Shown here in pieces: positions 16,098 to 24,930 of a stretch of 64,000 nucleotides of DNA. Within the stretch, counting starts at the first letter, position 1. Each line of letters begins with the position of its first letter. Below the pieces are notes generated by a model. That model did not search any database. It saw nothing but the letters and a program-made list of their open reading frames with translations, and was not told the origin of the DNA. This stretch comes from Neobacillus ginsengisoli (GTDB lineage Bacteria; Bacillota; Bacilli; Bacillales_B; DSM-18226). The stretch covers positions 620,001 to 684,000 of the forward strand of contig NZ_JAUSTW010000003.1 of assembly GCF_030813055.1 (NCBI RefSeq). The letters are read 5' to 3'. The translations under genes were made by a program, and so were the position numbers.

Positions 16098-16993
16098 TAT
16101 TGCCACATCTCCTCAACGCTGACTCTATCTACAGCCTTAGCTAGTTCAAGTACTCTGTACGCTCTTTCGACTATTGGCTTGTCAATCATTTTGCCATTCA
16201 GGCTTATAACACCCGATCCTCTTTCCTCTGCTTCTTTCGCTGCTTCGATAACCTGAATGGATTTCTTTATTTCATCTTCAGTCGGTGTATAGATTTGATG
16301 CAAAATATTAATTTGTCGCGGATTAATGAGAGATTTTCCATCAAATCCTAATTGTTTGATGAGCTTGACTTCGCGGATAAATCCTTCTTCATCATTCACA
16401 TCCGAAAAAACAGTATCCAGGGCATCAATTCCTGCAGCCCGTGCTGCAAAGAGGATTTGGCTCCTTGCCGTTAGTAATTCAATGCCTTCTTTAGACCTTG
16501 TAGTTTTTAGATCTGTTACAAAATCCTCAGCCCCAATCGCAATACCAATTAGCCGCGAACTCGCCGTTGCAATTTTATAGGCAGTAATAACTCCCAACGC
16601 ACTTTCAATAGCCGCCATGAGTTGGATAGTTCCCTGTTCCATTCCAGCTTGCCTTTCAATTTGCGTAATGAGCTCATCCGCTTCCACTACATCCTCAGGT
16701 GTTTCGGTTTTAGGTAGACGGATCGCATCCGGTTTTGCTCTGACTATAGCTTCAAAATCATCTCTGCCATAAGGCGTATTTAAGCCATTGACGCGCACAA
16801 GGACTTCCGTTCGTCCGTAATCAAATGTTTTTAAAGCTTCATAGACTAAAAGTCTCGCAGCGTCTTTTTCCTTGAGAGAAACTGAATCTTCCAAGTCAAA
16901 CATGATGGCGTCCGATCCATAGATATGAGCATCCCTGATCATGCCTGGATTGTTCCCCGGAACATACAACATACTTCTTCTCAGCCTGCCCAC
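16097..16993 (-). CDS. citE: Citrate lyase beta subunit (citryl-ACP lyase)
   Basis: This 298-aa HpcH/CitE-family aldolase cleaves citryl-ACP to oxaloacetate and acetyl-ACP. The start LRRSMLYVPGNNPGM, the metal-binding acidic residues in IMFDLEDSV and ESALGVI/GAEDF, and FDGKSLINPRQI near the end are as in CitE. It abuts citD with no gap and overlaps the citF start. Confidence 0.95.
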   Translation of the reverse strand: MGRLRRSMLYVPGNNPGMIRDAHIYGSDAIMFDLEDSVSLKEKDAARLLVYEALKTFDYGRTEVLVRVNGLNTPYGRDDFEAIVRAKPDAIRLPKTETPEDVVEADELITQIERQAGMEQGTIQLMAAIESALGVITAYKIATASSRLIGIAIGAEDFVTDLKTTRSKEGIELLTARSQILFAARAAGIDALDTVFSDVNDEEGFIREVKLIKQLGFDGKSLINPRQINILHQIYTPTEDEIKKSIQVIEAAKEAEERGSGVISLNGKMIDKPIVERAYRVLELAKAVDRVSVEEMWQ

Positions 16994-17308
16994 TTATTTC
17001 ACCTCCCACGGAAAACAATTATGATATGTAGCCCTACTTACGGCGGTAATAACTCTAGCCCGAATGGTACAATCCAGAGCCCCTTTATCATTAGCTAGGA
17101 CAACTGCATTCTCTACTCCTAACTCTAGTAACGTCTCCAGAATGACCTTTTTGATCTGCTTACCAAACTGATTTTCAACGCTGCTTTTGAGTGCAAGTTC
17201 GATTCCATGACCTTCATTTTTTTCAATTTGGATGGTGATATCGCTTGACTCAAGCGTTCCGGCAATTCCTACATCCTGAATGTTTAATTTTTCTTGAAGA
17301 ATCATCAT
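16994..17308 (-). CDS. citD: Citrate lyase gamma subunit (acyl carrier)
   Basis: This 104-aa acyl carrier protein bears the phosphoribosyl-dephospho-CoA group. The attachment site is the first Ser of GTLESSD (Ser21 here), matching Ser14 of Klebsiella CitD. NDKGALDCTIRARV near the end is a further family block. AGGAGG lies upstream of the two adjacent ATG codons. It lies between citC and citE in the usual order. Confidence 0.94.
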   Translation of the reverse strand: MMILQEKLNIQDVGIAGTLESSDITIQIEKNEGHGIELALKSSVENQFGKQIKKVILETLLELGVENAVVLANDKGALDCTIRARVITAVSRATYHNCFPWEVK

Positions 17309-17325
17309 TTTTCATGAACCTCCTT

Positions 17326-18372
17326 TTAATGTCGTCTATGGTCTGCCTGAATCCGCTGGATAATCCCCTTTGCCTCTGCTGATAAAAGAAATTGATACGT
17401 TGTTTCGGGAACCAGTTTCTTCACTTCGTAAAGTCTTCCTTCATGGATCAATTCCCGCACTCTAGAGGCGCCGATTGGTCGCCCTTCGTTCAACATCCTC
17501 GGAACCAACTGAACCTCTATACCTTGAGCAGGAAGAATCTCCTGCATGATTGAGTTATAGGTTGCTGTAACCTTGCAGTAAGGTTCCTCTCCAACAAATC
17601 TCTTTTGAATTCCGAGTGCCGGAGCAATATAGCGCGTGAATAGTTCTAAGTCTAGCCTGGCATGGGTTTCTATCACATCCTGGAAGTCTTTGATAAAGTA
17701 GGACGGGAAAGTTGCATCAGATATGATATAGTCCTTTCCCTGATGAAGAACCACATTGGCTAGATGTTTAACCCCTTCTTTCACAAGTCTGTATCGGATT
17801 TCGAAAGGAAAGCTCGACTTGTCCTCCCTTAGAACGAAGATATGGAGCGTTTGACATCTGGACGCTGCGTACTCAATCAGGTGCCGATGGCCCAACGTAA
17901 ACGGATTGCAATTCACAATGACAGCCCCTGAATTACTCTTGTCCCCATCATCCCGGGTGATTTCTTTCAGATATTTTTTAATTCCATCCGGCTTGTTCTC
18001 CATGAGAATAACCTTTGACGAAACTTCGGCGATTGGATAAAAGCCTAAGTCCGAGAATATGATCTTATTTTCCGGCTTTGTATAGATAAAGAGATGTGTC
18101 TTTCCCCTGGAATAGGCTTCACGGACAAGATGGGTGATAAGTTTTGCAGACAAACCTATATTCTTATATTCTTCATCCACAGCAATGCATTTTAGAATTC
18201 TTCCCCCGAGGGAACCTGTAGCCACGATCTTTTCTCTGTCAACTATGGAGACTGTATATTCAACCTCCCGATCTAAAGATAAATTTTGCTTTTTCAGGAA
18301 TTCCTCCAGTTGAACCCTTTCTGCTTTCGATTGTAGATTTACGATCCGTTCACTCAAAGTGTCATACCACAT
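17326..18372 (-). CDS. citC: Citrate lyase ligase (acetate:SH-citrate lyase ligase)
   Basis: This 348-aa protein acetylates the thiol of the citrate-lyase prosthetic group using ATP and acetate, which activates the enzyme. It has an amino-terminal GNAT-like domain (about 1-130) and a nucleotidyltransferase domain with the HxGH-type motif CNPFTLGHRHL (about 155-165) and GASRVREL near the end. It follows the malic enzyme gene by 20 bp and precedes citD by 17 bp. Confidence 0.94.
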   Translation of the reverse strand: MWYDTLSERIVNLQSKAERVQLEEFLKKQNLSLDREVEYTVSIVDREKIVATGSLGGRILKCIAVDEEYKNIGLSAKLITHLVREAYSRGKTHLFIYTKPENKIIFSDLGFYPIAEVSSKVILMENKPDGIKKYLKEITRDDGDKSNSGAVIVNCNPFTLGHRHLIEYAASRCQTLHIFVLREDKSSFPFEIRYRLVKEGVKHLANVVLHQGKDYIISDATFPSYFIKDFQDVIETHARLDLELFTRYIAPALGIQKRFVGEEPYCKVTATYNSIMQEILPAQGIEVQLVPRMLNEGRPIGASRVRELIHEGRLYEVKKLVPETTYQFLLSAEAKGIIQRIQADHRRH

Positions 18373-18392
18373 CTCAGAATCTCCATTGTTTG

Positions 18393-19604
18393 TTATATTG
18401 CAATATACTTCCTATTACCAGTGGATTGAGCGACCTGTTTCACAGCCTCGGCCACAGCCAGACTCACTCTCTTATCAAACGCATCCGGGATAATATAGTT
18501 TTCGTTAAGTTCTTTATTTGTCACTAGATCAGCGATGGCTCTTGCAGCTGCTAACTTCATTTCATCCGTAATATCTTGGGCTCTCACTTCCAGAGCACCT
18601 TTAAAGATACCCGGAAAAACCAATAAATTATTGATTTGATTAGGGAAATCCGACCGTCCGGTTGCAATGATTCTTGCTCCGCCTGCTTTTGCTAGATCTG
18701 GCATTATCTCAGGAACCGGGTTCGCCAGTGCAAAAATAACACTGTCCTGATTCATGGTTTGTACCATTTCTTGTGTTAAAACATTTTCTACTGATACACC
18801 GATAAAAACATCTTTGTTTTTGATAATGTCTTCGAGATGGCCTACTTCATATTCCCGATTGGTGCATTCGGAAATTTCCCTTTGTGCATCATTGAGCATG
18901 ATGTCTCCTTCAAAAATAGCTCCGTTGATATCACATAACACAATATGCTTGGCACCTGCAGCCAAAAGAATTCGGGCAATGGCAATTCCAGATGCGCCGG
19001 CTCCGTTGATAACAATCTTAAGTTCACCTAACTTCTTATTAAGAACTTTAACCGAATTATACAATCCTGCTAATACAGCAACTGCTGTTCCATGCTGATC
19101 ATCATGGTAAACCGGAATATCTAATTTTTCTTTTAATTGATTTTCAATATAAAAACATTCCGGTGCTTTAATATCCTCAAGATGGATTCCGCCGAACCCG
19201 GGAGCGATCAATTGTATTGTTTTAACAATTTCATCAGGGTCATAACTGTCTACACAGATAGGAAAGGCATTCACATCGCCAAATTCCTTGAGGAGCAATG
19301 CTTTGCCTTCCAGTACCGGTAAGCCAGCAACCGGACTGATATTACCTAGGCCTAAAACAGCTGTACCATTGGTTATCATGGCAATGGTTGTTCCTTTAAT
19401 GGTATAAAGATAGGCATTATTTTTATCTTTATAGATCTCTTTACAAGGTTCCGCTACCCCAGGAGTATAAATAAGGGATAAGTCTTCTTTCGTTTTCAAT
19501 TCTACTTTTCTGTTAATCTCTAATTTTCCGTTATTCTCCCTATGCAGTTGTAAGGCTTTTTCTTTAATATTCATAGTGGTTTTCTTATTGAACAATACAT
19601 TCAA
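18393..19604 (-). CDS. citM: Malic enzyme / oxaloacetate decarboxylase of the citrate operon
   Basis: This 403-aa malic enzyme is of the short subfamily (about 400 aa), unrelated in length to the 564-aa enzyme at 5009-6703. Motifs include IYTPGVAEPC, GLGNISPVAG, VYHDDQHGTA and NGAGASGIAI for the nucleotide. In the Lactococcus and Weissella cit operons the equivalent CitM decarboxylates oxaloacetate made by citrate lyase. No biotin-dependent oxaloacetate decarboxylase is present here, so that role is likely. TTG at 19604 is the probable start because AAGGAGG lies 6-7 nt upstream; the internal ATG at 19574 has no good site. It is the first gene of the operon. Confidence 0.88.
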   Translation of the reverse strand: MNVLFNKKTTMNIKEKALQLHRENNGKLEINRKVELKTKEDLSLIYTPGVAEPCKEIYKDKNNAYLYTIKGTTIAMITNGTAVLGLGNISPVAGLPVLEGKALLLKEFGDVNAFPICVDSYDPDEIVKTIQLIAPGFGGIHLEDIKAPECFYIENQLKEKLDIPVYHDDQHGTAVAVLAGLYNSVKVLNKKLGELKIVINGAGASGIAIARILLAAGAKHIVLCDINGAIFEGDIMLNDAQREISECTNREYEVGHLEDIIKNKDVFIGVSVENVLTQEMVQTMNQDSVIFALANPVPEIMPDLAKAGGARIIATGRSDFPNQINNLLVFPGIFKGALEVRAQDITDEMKLAAARAIADLVTNKELNENYIIPDAFDKRVSLAVAEAVKQVAQSTGNRKYIAI

Positions 19605-19791
19605 TAATTACCTCCTTCAAAAGTTTTTTTAAATAAAGTCCGGGTTACCCCTTCTTTATTTTTTAAGTATAATTTATACTAACGCATATAATTTAAAAGA
19701 TATATATTGTAAAAATAAGCACCAAAAAGTTTATTTAAGCGAATTAAGTGCATTTTGTTCAAAGAAAAAACATCTCTTTAGGAGTCAAAAA
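19605..19791. promoter_or_regulatory. Divergent control region between the cit operon and citAB
   Basis: This AT-rich region holds the promoters of both transcripts. It contains a perfect 7-1-7 palindrome AGTATAATTTATACT (19666-19680). A second inverted repeat AAATAAAG.../...CTTTATTT (19631-19661) encloses GGGTTACCC. Both are candidate sites for the CitB-type regulator. The plus-strand gene is preceded by TTTAGGAG. Confidence 0.55.
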
Positions 19792-21369
19792 ATGCGGTTA
19801 CAAACGAAATTAGCATTGTTAATATTATCTTTACTTTTATCTATCATTCTTGTGTTTAGCTTTTATTTCCAATCCTTGATTTCCAAGTCCTTAACGAACC
19901 AGCTTGGGGGTAGAGTATTAGCCATTGCCGAAACGGTGGCTTCCATACCTGAAATCAGACAAGCCTTTTCGACAAATGATCCCTCAAAAATCATTCAACC
20001 TATAGCCGAAAAAATCCGTATAGAAACCGGTGCTGAATTTGTCGTTGTTGGCAATGAGGAGAAAGTTCGCTATTCACATCCTGTCCCGGACCGTATTGGG
20101 GAATTCATGGTAGGTAAAGATAATGATGAGGCACTACGAGGAAAAAGGGTTATTTCACAGGAAAAAGGTACTCTAGGTCCATCCCTGAGAGGAATAGTCC
20201 CCGTTTATAATCAAAATGGGCAAGTCATTGGGGTTGTAGCGGTGGGCTTTTCCCTACAAGACATTGAAAATATTACAATGAATTACCGGAATAAAATCAT
20301 TTTCATCGCTGTGGGTGTTATTTTAGTTGGTATTATTGGTGCACTGCTTATCGCTCGTGGTATGAAGCGTTCAATTCTTGGATTGGAACCGAATGAAATA
20401 ACCCATTTGTATCAAGAAAATAAAGCCGTTTTAGAATCGATCAAAGAAGGGATTGTGGCTGTAAATTTAGATGGAACGATTACGATGGTTAATCAGCAAG
20501 CTATAAACATGCTCCATTTGTCGAATGAACAGAATGTTCTTGGTTCAAACATCTTAGAACAGTCACCTTACTCTCCTTTCTTAGAAATCATCCAAAAAGG
20601 AGAAGCGGTATTTGATAGGGAATTTTTGCTAAATGATGAATTCTTCATAGCCAATTACATGCCAATAAGGAGTGAAAAGGGGAATATTACCGGTTGGGTA
20701 TCAAGTTTCCGCAGCAAATCGGAACTTTATCGCCTTACCCAAGAACTTTCACAGGTTAGACAATATTCCGAAGCTTTACGTGCTCAAACACATGAGTATT
20801 CGAACAAGCTCTATATGATTTCCGGACTTATTCAGCTCGAATCGTACCAAGAAGCCATTGAGTTCATTGCCAGTGAATTTGATATTCATCAAAATTTATT
20901 GAACTTCATTAAGCAAGAAATACCCGATATCATGATTGGCGGATTACTCATTGGTAAATTTAATCAAGCAAGTGAATTAAAAATCCATTTCGAGATCGAT
21001 CGGGAAAGTAGTTTTAAAGATATCCCGGTAACGATTGAACGTGACAGTCTGACCACGATTATCGGAAATCTTATCGATAATGCGATGGAAGCAGTAATGA
21101 AACCTACAGCTAAAGCAAAAAATATAAAAATTTTCTTTTCGGATTATGAAAAGGATTTAATTATTGAAGTTGAAGATTTAGGGATTGGAATTTTACCTGA
21201 ACATCAAGATAGAATTTTTGAAAGAGGTTTTTCAACCAAAACTATGGAAAGTCACGGTATTGGCCTATTTTTAGTTCAAAAGATCATAAAGAAATTAAAT
21301 GGATATATTTCATATTCACCTAACCCTGAGGGTGGGTCTATTTTCACAGTAATTATACCCAAGTCTTAG
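19792..21369 (+). CDS. CitA/DcuS-family sensor histidine kinase
   Basis: This 525-aa kinase has a membrane helix at about 7-28, an extracellular PASp-type sensor (about 30-165) with the citrate/C4-dicarboxylate-type R93xxH96 pair (RYSHP), and a second helix (about 168-188). A cytoplasmic PAS domain (about 210-310) follows, then a HATPase core with phosphoacceptor His334 in THEYSNKL, NLIDNAMEA and GIGLFLVQ. It lies divergent to the citrate-lyase operon and is followed 19 bp later by its response regulator. Citrate (or malate) is the likely signal. Confidence 0.9.
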   Translation: MRLQTKLALLILSLLLSIILVFSFYFQSLISKSLTNQLGGRVLAIAETVASIPEIRQAFSTNDPSKIIQPIAEKIRIETGAEFVVVGNEEKVRYSHPVPDRIGEFMVGKDNDEALRGKRVISQEKGTLGPSLRGIVPVYNQNGQVIGVVAVGFSLQDIENITMNYRNKIIFIAVGVILVGIIGALLIARGMKRSILGLEPNEITHLYQENKAVLESIKEGIVAVNLDGTITMVNQQAINMLHLSNEQNVLGSNILEQSPYSPFLEIIQKGEAVFDREFLLNDEFFIANYMPIRSEKGNITGWVSSFRSKSELYRLTQELSQVRQYSEALRAQTHEYSNKLYMISGLIQLESYQEAIEFIASEFDIHQNLLNFIKQEIPDIMIGGLLIGKFNQASELKIHFEIDRESSFKDIPVTIERDSLTTIIGNLIDNAMEAVMKPTAKAKNIKIFFSDYEKDLIIEVEDLGIGILPEHQDRIFERGFSTKTMESHGIGLFLVQKIIKKLNGYISYSPNPEGGSIFTVIIPKS

Positions 21370-21388
21370 CATAAAAGGATGATCAAAG

Positions 21389-22099
21389 GTGGCATACCCA
21401 AAAATCGAAGACCAAATTTCCGTACTAATTATAGAAGATGACGTTCGAATTGCAGAAATTAACCGGCGTTTGGTAGAAAAAGTTCCCGGTTATCATGTCA
21501 TCGGTATAGCTACAGATGAACAGCAGGCGAAAGAACAGTTAGCCATTCTCCGTCCACACTTAGTGCTGCTGGATATTTATTTTCCTGATATGAACGGATT
21601 GGCTTTTCTGCAAGTGATACGCCAGTACTTTCAGGAAACGGATGTTATTATGATAACAGCATCTCGAGAGATCAATTCTGTCAAAGAAGCTCTTCGCAGC
21701 GGAGTTTTTGATTTTATTGTTAAGCCATTAGTCTTTGAACGTTTGAAAAACTCCCTTGAGAATTACCAAGAGTTTCGCAGTAGATTAAGAAAAATTCAAA
21801 ATGAAAATCAACATGTAAACCAAGAAGAAATTGACAAACTAATGGAAAAAATTGGACAAAAAGAACAACTCACTCCTTATCTCCCTAAAGGAATTGATAA
21901 GATTACATTACATAAAGTAACAGAGGTTTTAAATCAATCGGAGGAAGGTTTGAATGCAGAAAGACTTGCAAAGAAAATTGGGATTAGTCGTCCAACCGCC
22001 CGCCGATATTTAGAGTACCTTGTAGCAAAAGAACAAATCAGCGCGGACTTGTCCTATGGAGATGTTGGACGGCCCGAGAGAATTTATTTAAAAAAATAA
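21389..22099 (+). CDS. CitB/DcuR-family response regulator
   Basis: This 236-aa regulator has a receiver domain with acidic pair Asp17-Asp18, phosphoacceptor Asp62 (in VLLDIYFPD) and Lys112 (in IVKPL). The carboxy-terminal winged-helix segment (ERLAKKIGISRPTARRYLEY) is typical of the CitB/CitT/DctR/MalR group. GTG start with AAAGGATG upstream. It probably activates the divergent cit operon and the downstream transporter gene. Confidence 0.9.
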   Translation: MAYPKIEDQISVLIIEDDVRIAEINRRLVEKVPGYHVIGIATDEQQAKEQLAILRPHLVLLDIYFPDMNGLAFLQVIRQYFQETDVIMITASREINSVKEALRSGVFDFIVKPLVFERLKNSLENYQEFRSRLRKIQNENQHVNQEEIDKLMEKIGQKEQLTPYLPKGIDKITLHKVTEVLNQSEEGLNAERLAKKIGISRPTARRYLEYLVAKEQISADLSYGDVGRPERIYLKK

Positions 22100-22110
22100 T
22101 CATATGTTTG

Positions 22111-22245
22111 AGAAAAGCGGAAGCGCCTTGCTCAGGGGCGACAGGCATAAGACGAGCCGGCTTGAAGGTTGCTTTTTAACCTTCAGGACGGATTGGCTTA
22201 TGACCCCGAGCCCCTAGGCGCTGGAGCTGGACAATTCTCAAAGTT
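22111..22245. repeat. Bacillaceae dispersed repeat (AGCGGAAGCGCC...GGCGCTGGAGCTGGACA)
   Basis: This GC-rich stretch begins GAAAAGCGGAAGCGCCTTG and ends AGGCGCTGGAGCTGGACA, with an internal hairpin around GAAGGTTGC.../...AACCTTC. I recall this type of element as common between genes in Bacillaceae. It has end-to-end pairing potential (AGCGCC/GGCGCT) and no reading frame. It lies between the response regulator and its terminator, in a region otherwise AT-rich. Confidence 0.7.
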
Positions 22246-22275
22246 AAAATTTATACATTCTTATCTTTTTAAAAG

Positions 22276-22314
22276 AGGGTGTCCCAAAAGAACTTTTGGG
22301 ACACCCTTTTTTTG
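22276..22314 (+). terminator. Terminator after the citAB-type operon
   Basis: A 15-bp perfect stem AGGGTGTCCCAAAAG/CTTTTGGGACACCCT has a very short loop and is followed by TTTTTTT. Confidence 0.92.
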
Positions 22315-22334
22315 CGCTTTTTAATAGATTGCCG

Positions 22335-22349
22335 TGAACAAAATGTTCA
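22335..22349. promoter_or_regulatory. Palindrome TGAACAAAATGTTCA
   Basis: A perfect 6-3-6 palindrome in the leader region of the transporter gene. A TGTTCA half-site also occurs as TTGTTCA near 19756 in the cit divergent region, so it may be an operator shared by the module. Which regulator would bind is unknown. Confidence 0.35.
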
Positions 22350-22491
22350 AAATATACAAAAATAATCTTTTTAACTCTTATTTTTATAATATTCATTTTT
22401 TTAACCTTTATTGCTATTTTAATACTAGTTTAATAATTTTATAAAAAAATGAGAAAGGAGTAGGACGTTAATTCTATTTTTTGGCATTGAC

Positions 22492-22505
22492 TGTAAACGG
22501 TTTCA
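22492..22505 (+). promoter_or_regulatory. cre site (CcpA) upstream of the citrate transporter
   Basis: TGTAAACGGTTTCA fits the cre consensus TGWAANCGNTNWCA at every fixed position. It lies about 77 bp upstream of the transporter ATG. This suggests repression by CcpA with HPr-Ser46-P or Crh-P when better carbon sources are present. Confidence 0.8.
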
Positions 22506-22581
22506 ATTAAAACTCGACTCTAAGAAGATCAAATCTACCATTAGCATTTATTCTATTAATTAAATCTTAGGAGGAACACGA

Positions 22582-23937
22582 ATGGGACTAAGAAAAGAAC
22601 TACCAGCAGTAGTAGAGACTGAATTCTCTGCAAAAACAAGTCTTATAAACGTTAATATGTATGGTTTGCCTTTATGGGCATGGTTTGCCGGTTTAGTCGT
22701 CGTAGCTTTTGGGACAATGACGAAATCCCTTCCTGTAAATTTTGCCGGAAGTATTCTACTTCTATTTACCGTTGGATTTTTCTTTGGAAAAGTTGGCGAC
22801 ACACTTCCAATCTGGAAGGATTATCTTGGCGGTGGTTCCCTGCTTGCCTTCCTAGGCGCTTCTTTTTTAGTATCACAAGGTATTATTTCTAAAGAAGCAG
22901 CCACTGGGGTAAAGACACTTTTCGATGATATAGGTATGCTGGACTTTTTTATTGCTGTTATTATCACAAGTTCCATTCTTTCAATTAATAGAAAGTTTTT
23001 AGCAAAGGCAATCGGCGGATTTATCCCCTTGGTTCTCGTTGGTACTGCTTTTGCTTTTATCATGGCAATTGTAGCTGGGTTTATTGTTGGCGTTCCTTAT
23101 AAGGAAGTCTTAATGAATTATGCTCTTCCAATCATGGGCGGGGGCAATGGCGCCGGTGCCATTCCAATGAGTCAAATCTGGGGGCAAGTTACTCACAAGG
23201 ATCCTAAAATCTGGTATTCTTCTGCAATTGCAATCTTAACAATTGGTAACGTTTTCGCTATTATCATAGGGGCTCTTTTAAATGGGATCGGAAAGAAAAT
23301 GCCGAAATTGACGGGAAATGGAGAATTAATTAAAGGAGAAGTTACTGAAAAAGCGAAGGAAGGAAAAGCGAAAAATACTGCTACTATGGAAGACGCAGCT
23401 TTTGGTTTATTTGTTGCTATTGGCTTCTATGGTCTAGCAAATTTAATTGGAGTTGGGTTACTTCCAAAAATCGGTCCTTTCTCTATTCACCCTTATGCAT
23501 ATATGGTTGTTCTATTAATCGTGGCTAACGCACTGGACGTAATTCCAGCACGTGCAAAAGCCGGTTTAAAAAAGGTTAATGAATTTATGATGGGTAAACT
23601 TTTATTCGTCTTTTTAGCAGGAGTCGGTATCACTTATACCGATTTTAATGGACTAGTCCATGCACTTACTATTCAAACTGCTGTTATTTCTTTATTTACA
23701 GTTCTTGGTGCTGTTATCGGATGTTGGTTCTTTGCCAAAGTTGTCGGCTTCTATGAAATTGAGGCGGCCATTGCCGGTGGTCTATGTCACGTTAATCGCG
23801 GCGGCTCCGGTGACCTTGAAGTATTAGGTGCTTCGAATAGACTTATCTTAATGTCCTATGCTCAGCTGGCTACCCGTCTTGGAGGGGCTCTCATACTAGT
23901 TCTTGCAAGCGTTATCTTCGGCATGTGGGCTAGGTAA
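22582..23937 (+). CDS. 2-hydroxycarboxylate (citrate/malate) transporter, CitS/CimH family
   Basis: This 451-aa membrane protein of the 2HCT family has about 11 helices. Both reentrant-loop motifs are present: GGGNGAGAIPMS in the first half and GGSGDLEVLGASNR in the second. The Arg in SYAQLATRLGG near the end matches the substrate-carboxylate-binding Arg of CitS. Members exchange or symport citrate, malate or lactate. The citrate-lyase genes next door make citrate the likely substrate. AGGAGG precedes the ATG. Expression should depend on the CitAB-type system and on the cre site. Confidence 0.92.
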   Translation: MGLRKELPAVVETEFSAKTSLINVNMYGLPLWAWFAGLVVVAFGTMTKSLPVNFAGSILLLFTVGFFFGKVGDTLPIWKDYLGGGSLLAFLGASFLVSQGIISKEAATGVKTLFDDIGMLDFFIAVIITSSILSINRKFLAKAIGGFIPLVLVGTAFAFIMAIVAGFIVGVPYKEVLMNYALPIMGGGNGAGAIPMSQIWGQVTHKDPKIWYSSAIAILTIGNVFAIIIGALLNGIGKKMPKLTGNGELIKGEVTEKAKEGKAKNTATMEDAAFGLFVAIGFYGLANLIGVGLLPKIGPFSIHPYAYMVVLLIVANALDVIPARAKAGLKKVNEFMMGKLLFVFLAGVGITYTDFNGLVHALTIQTAVISLFTVLGAVIGCWFFAKVVGFYEIEAAIAGGLCHVNRGGSGDLEVLGASNRLILMSYAQLATRLGGALILVLASVIFGMWAR

Positions 23938-23952
23938 ATAGGTTAAATAAGC

Positions 23953-23992
23953 AACAAGGCTGAGAGTTTTACCCTTCACAGCCTTGTTTTTT
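23953..23992 (+). terminator. Terminator after the citrate transporter
   Basis: AACAAGGCTG and CAGCCTTGTT form a 10-bp stem followed by TTTT. Confidence 0.88.
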
Positions 23993-24084
23993 AATGGATT
24001 AGAGTGCCATTTTGCAAGAGTGATTACTATCTTTAACCATGGAATTTACTAAATTAAATAAGTGAAAAAGGGATGATTTTTTAA

Positions 24085-24246
24085 ATGTGGGTTATCACTG
24101 TCTTTTCAAATGGAGAAAGTATAAGAATGTTTGAGTTTAACACGGAAAAAGAAGCAAGAGCATCTTTCAAGAATATTCAGGGTTATAAGATTCTTACTGA
24201 GATGGTTTACTATAATGATCCATGTTCATCTTTAGTAGCTATTTAA
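24085..24246 (+). CDS. Small conserved-looking protein (53 aa)
   Basis: This small ORF starts MWVITVFSNGESIRMFEF and continues with acidic-basic helix-like sequence and KILTEMVYYNDPC. It resembles small uncharacterised Bacillus proteins that I recall with the pattern 'MWVVTVY...KILTEVIYFND'. AAGGGATG lies upstream at a rather long distance (about 12 nt). It has no signal peptide or membrane segment. Function is unknown. Confidence 0.6.
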   Translation: MWVITVFSNGESIRMFEFNTEKEARASFKNIQGYKILTEMVYYNDPCSSLVAI

Positions 24247-24287
24247 ATTTTAGTGTGATACTTATAGATTTATAAAAGTTTACCAGT

Positions 24288-24335
24288 AAGTCAATTGACC
24301 CGATGTGATTACTTTCACTTTGGGTCAATTGACTT
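24288..24335. repeat. 14-bp perfect inverted repeat
   Basis: AAGTCAATTGACCC and GGGTCAATTGACTT enclose a 20-nt spacer containing GTGA.../...TCAC. It lies between convergent genes and lacks a strong T-run on either strand, so it may be a weak bidirectional terminator. Confidence 0.55.
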
Positions 24336-24390
24336 ATTTCTATTTCAATGGATGGTTTTCCCTAGTATATGATATTGTGACAAGCAAATA

Positions 24391-24834
24391 TTATTTTTTA
24401 TTCATCCAGGTACTATCGGGTCTTTCACGAGGAGTTAAATTGATAATGAAATACCCAATTATTAGGATTAAGATAATAATCGCATAAAATAATGAATTTT
24501 CAGGGTGATCGTGATCAACAATAATTATTCTTATCATTGCCGTTATCCCAATATATATAAAATATCTAATAGGGAAGTGATATTCTTCTTTAAAGTATTT
24601 AACAATCATAGAAATAAACTCAAAATATAAAAAGAAGATAAGTATATTGGCAAGAAAAAGTTTAAAGTCATTGTTGCCTCCTCCTATCAAAATCTGAATG
24701 AAAATGATTAATTCCTTAACTAGTAAAATAGATAAAATTATACCTAGAAAAACGAGGGATATATTCAAAAATAGTTGGAGAATCTTTGGGATATAACATA
24801 AGATAATAGAAAAATTCTGTTTTATCTTAACCAT
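24391..24834 (-). CDS. psiE: PsiE-family membrane protein
   Basis: This 147-aa protein has four membrane helices and the PsiE family core. Clear blocks are FFLYFEFISMIVKYFKEEYH, FPIRYFIYIGITAMIR and IIVDH, matching E. coli PsiE, a phosphate-starvation-inducible protein of unknown activity. The start at 24834 has GAGGAAG upstream; the longer frame would begin inside the upstream terminator. The gene is preceded by a SAM-I riboswitch with its own terminator, an unusual control element for this family. Confidence 0.87.
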   Translation of the reverse strand: MVKIKQNFSIILCYIPKILQLFLNISLVFLGIILSILLVKELIIFIQILIGGGNNDFKLFLANILIFFLYFEFISMIVKYFKEEYHFPIRYFIYIGITAMIRIIIVDHDHPENSLFYAIIILILIIGYFIINLTPRERPDSTWMNKK

Positions 24835-24930
24835 GCAAATCTTCCTCTCACTTTTAAAATATAACTCAACTTTAATTATTCTTAGAAATACTGGATTACC
24901 TTCTTTCTCTTCCTTAAAGAAAAAGCAAAA

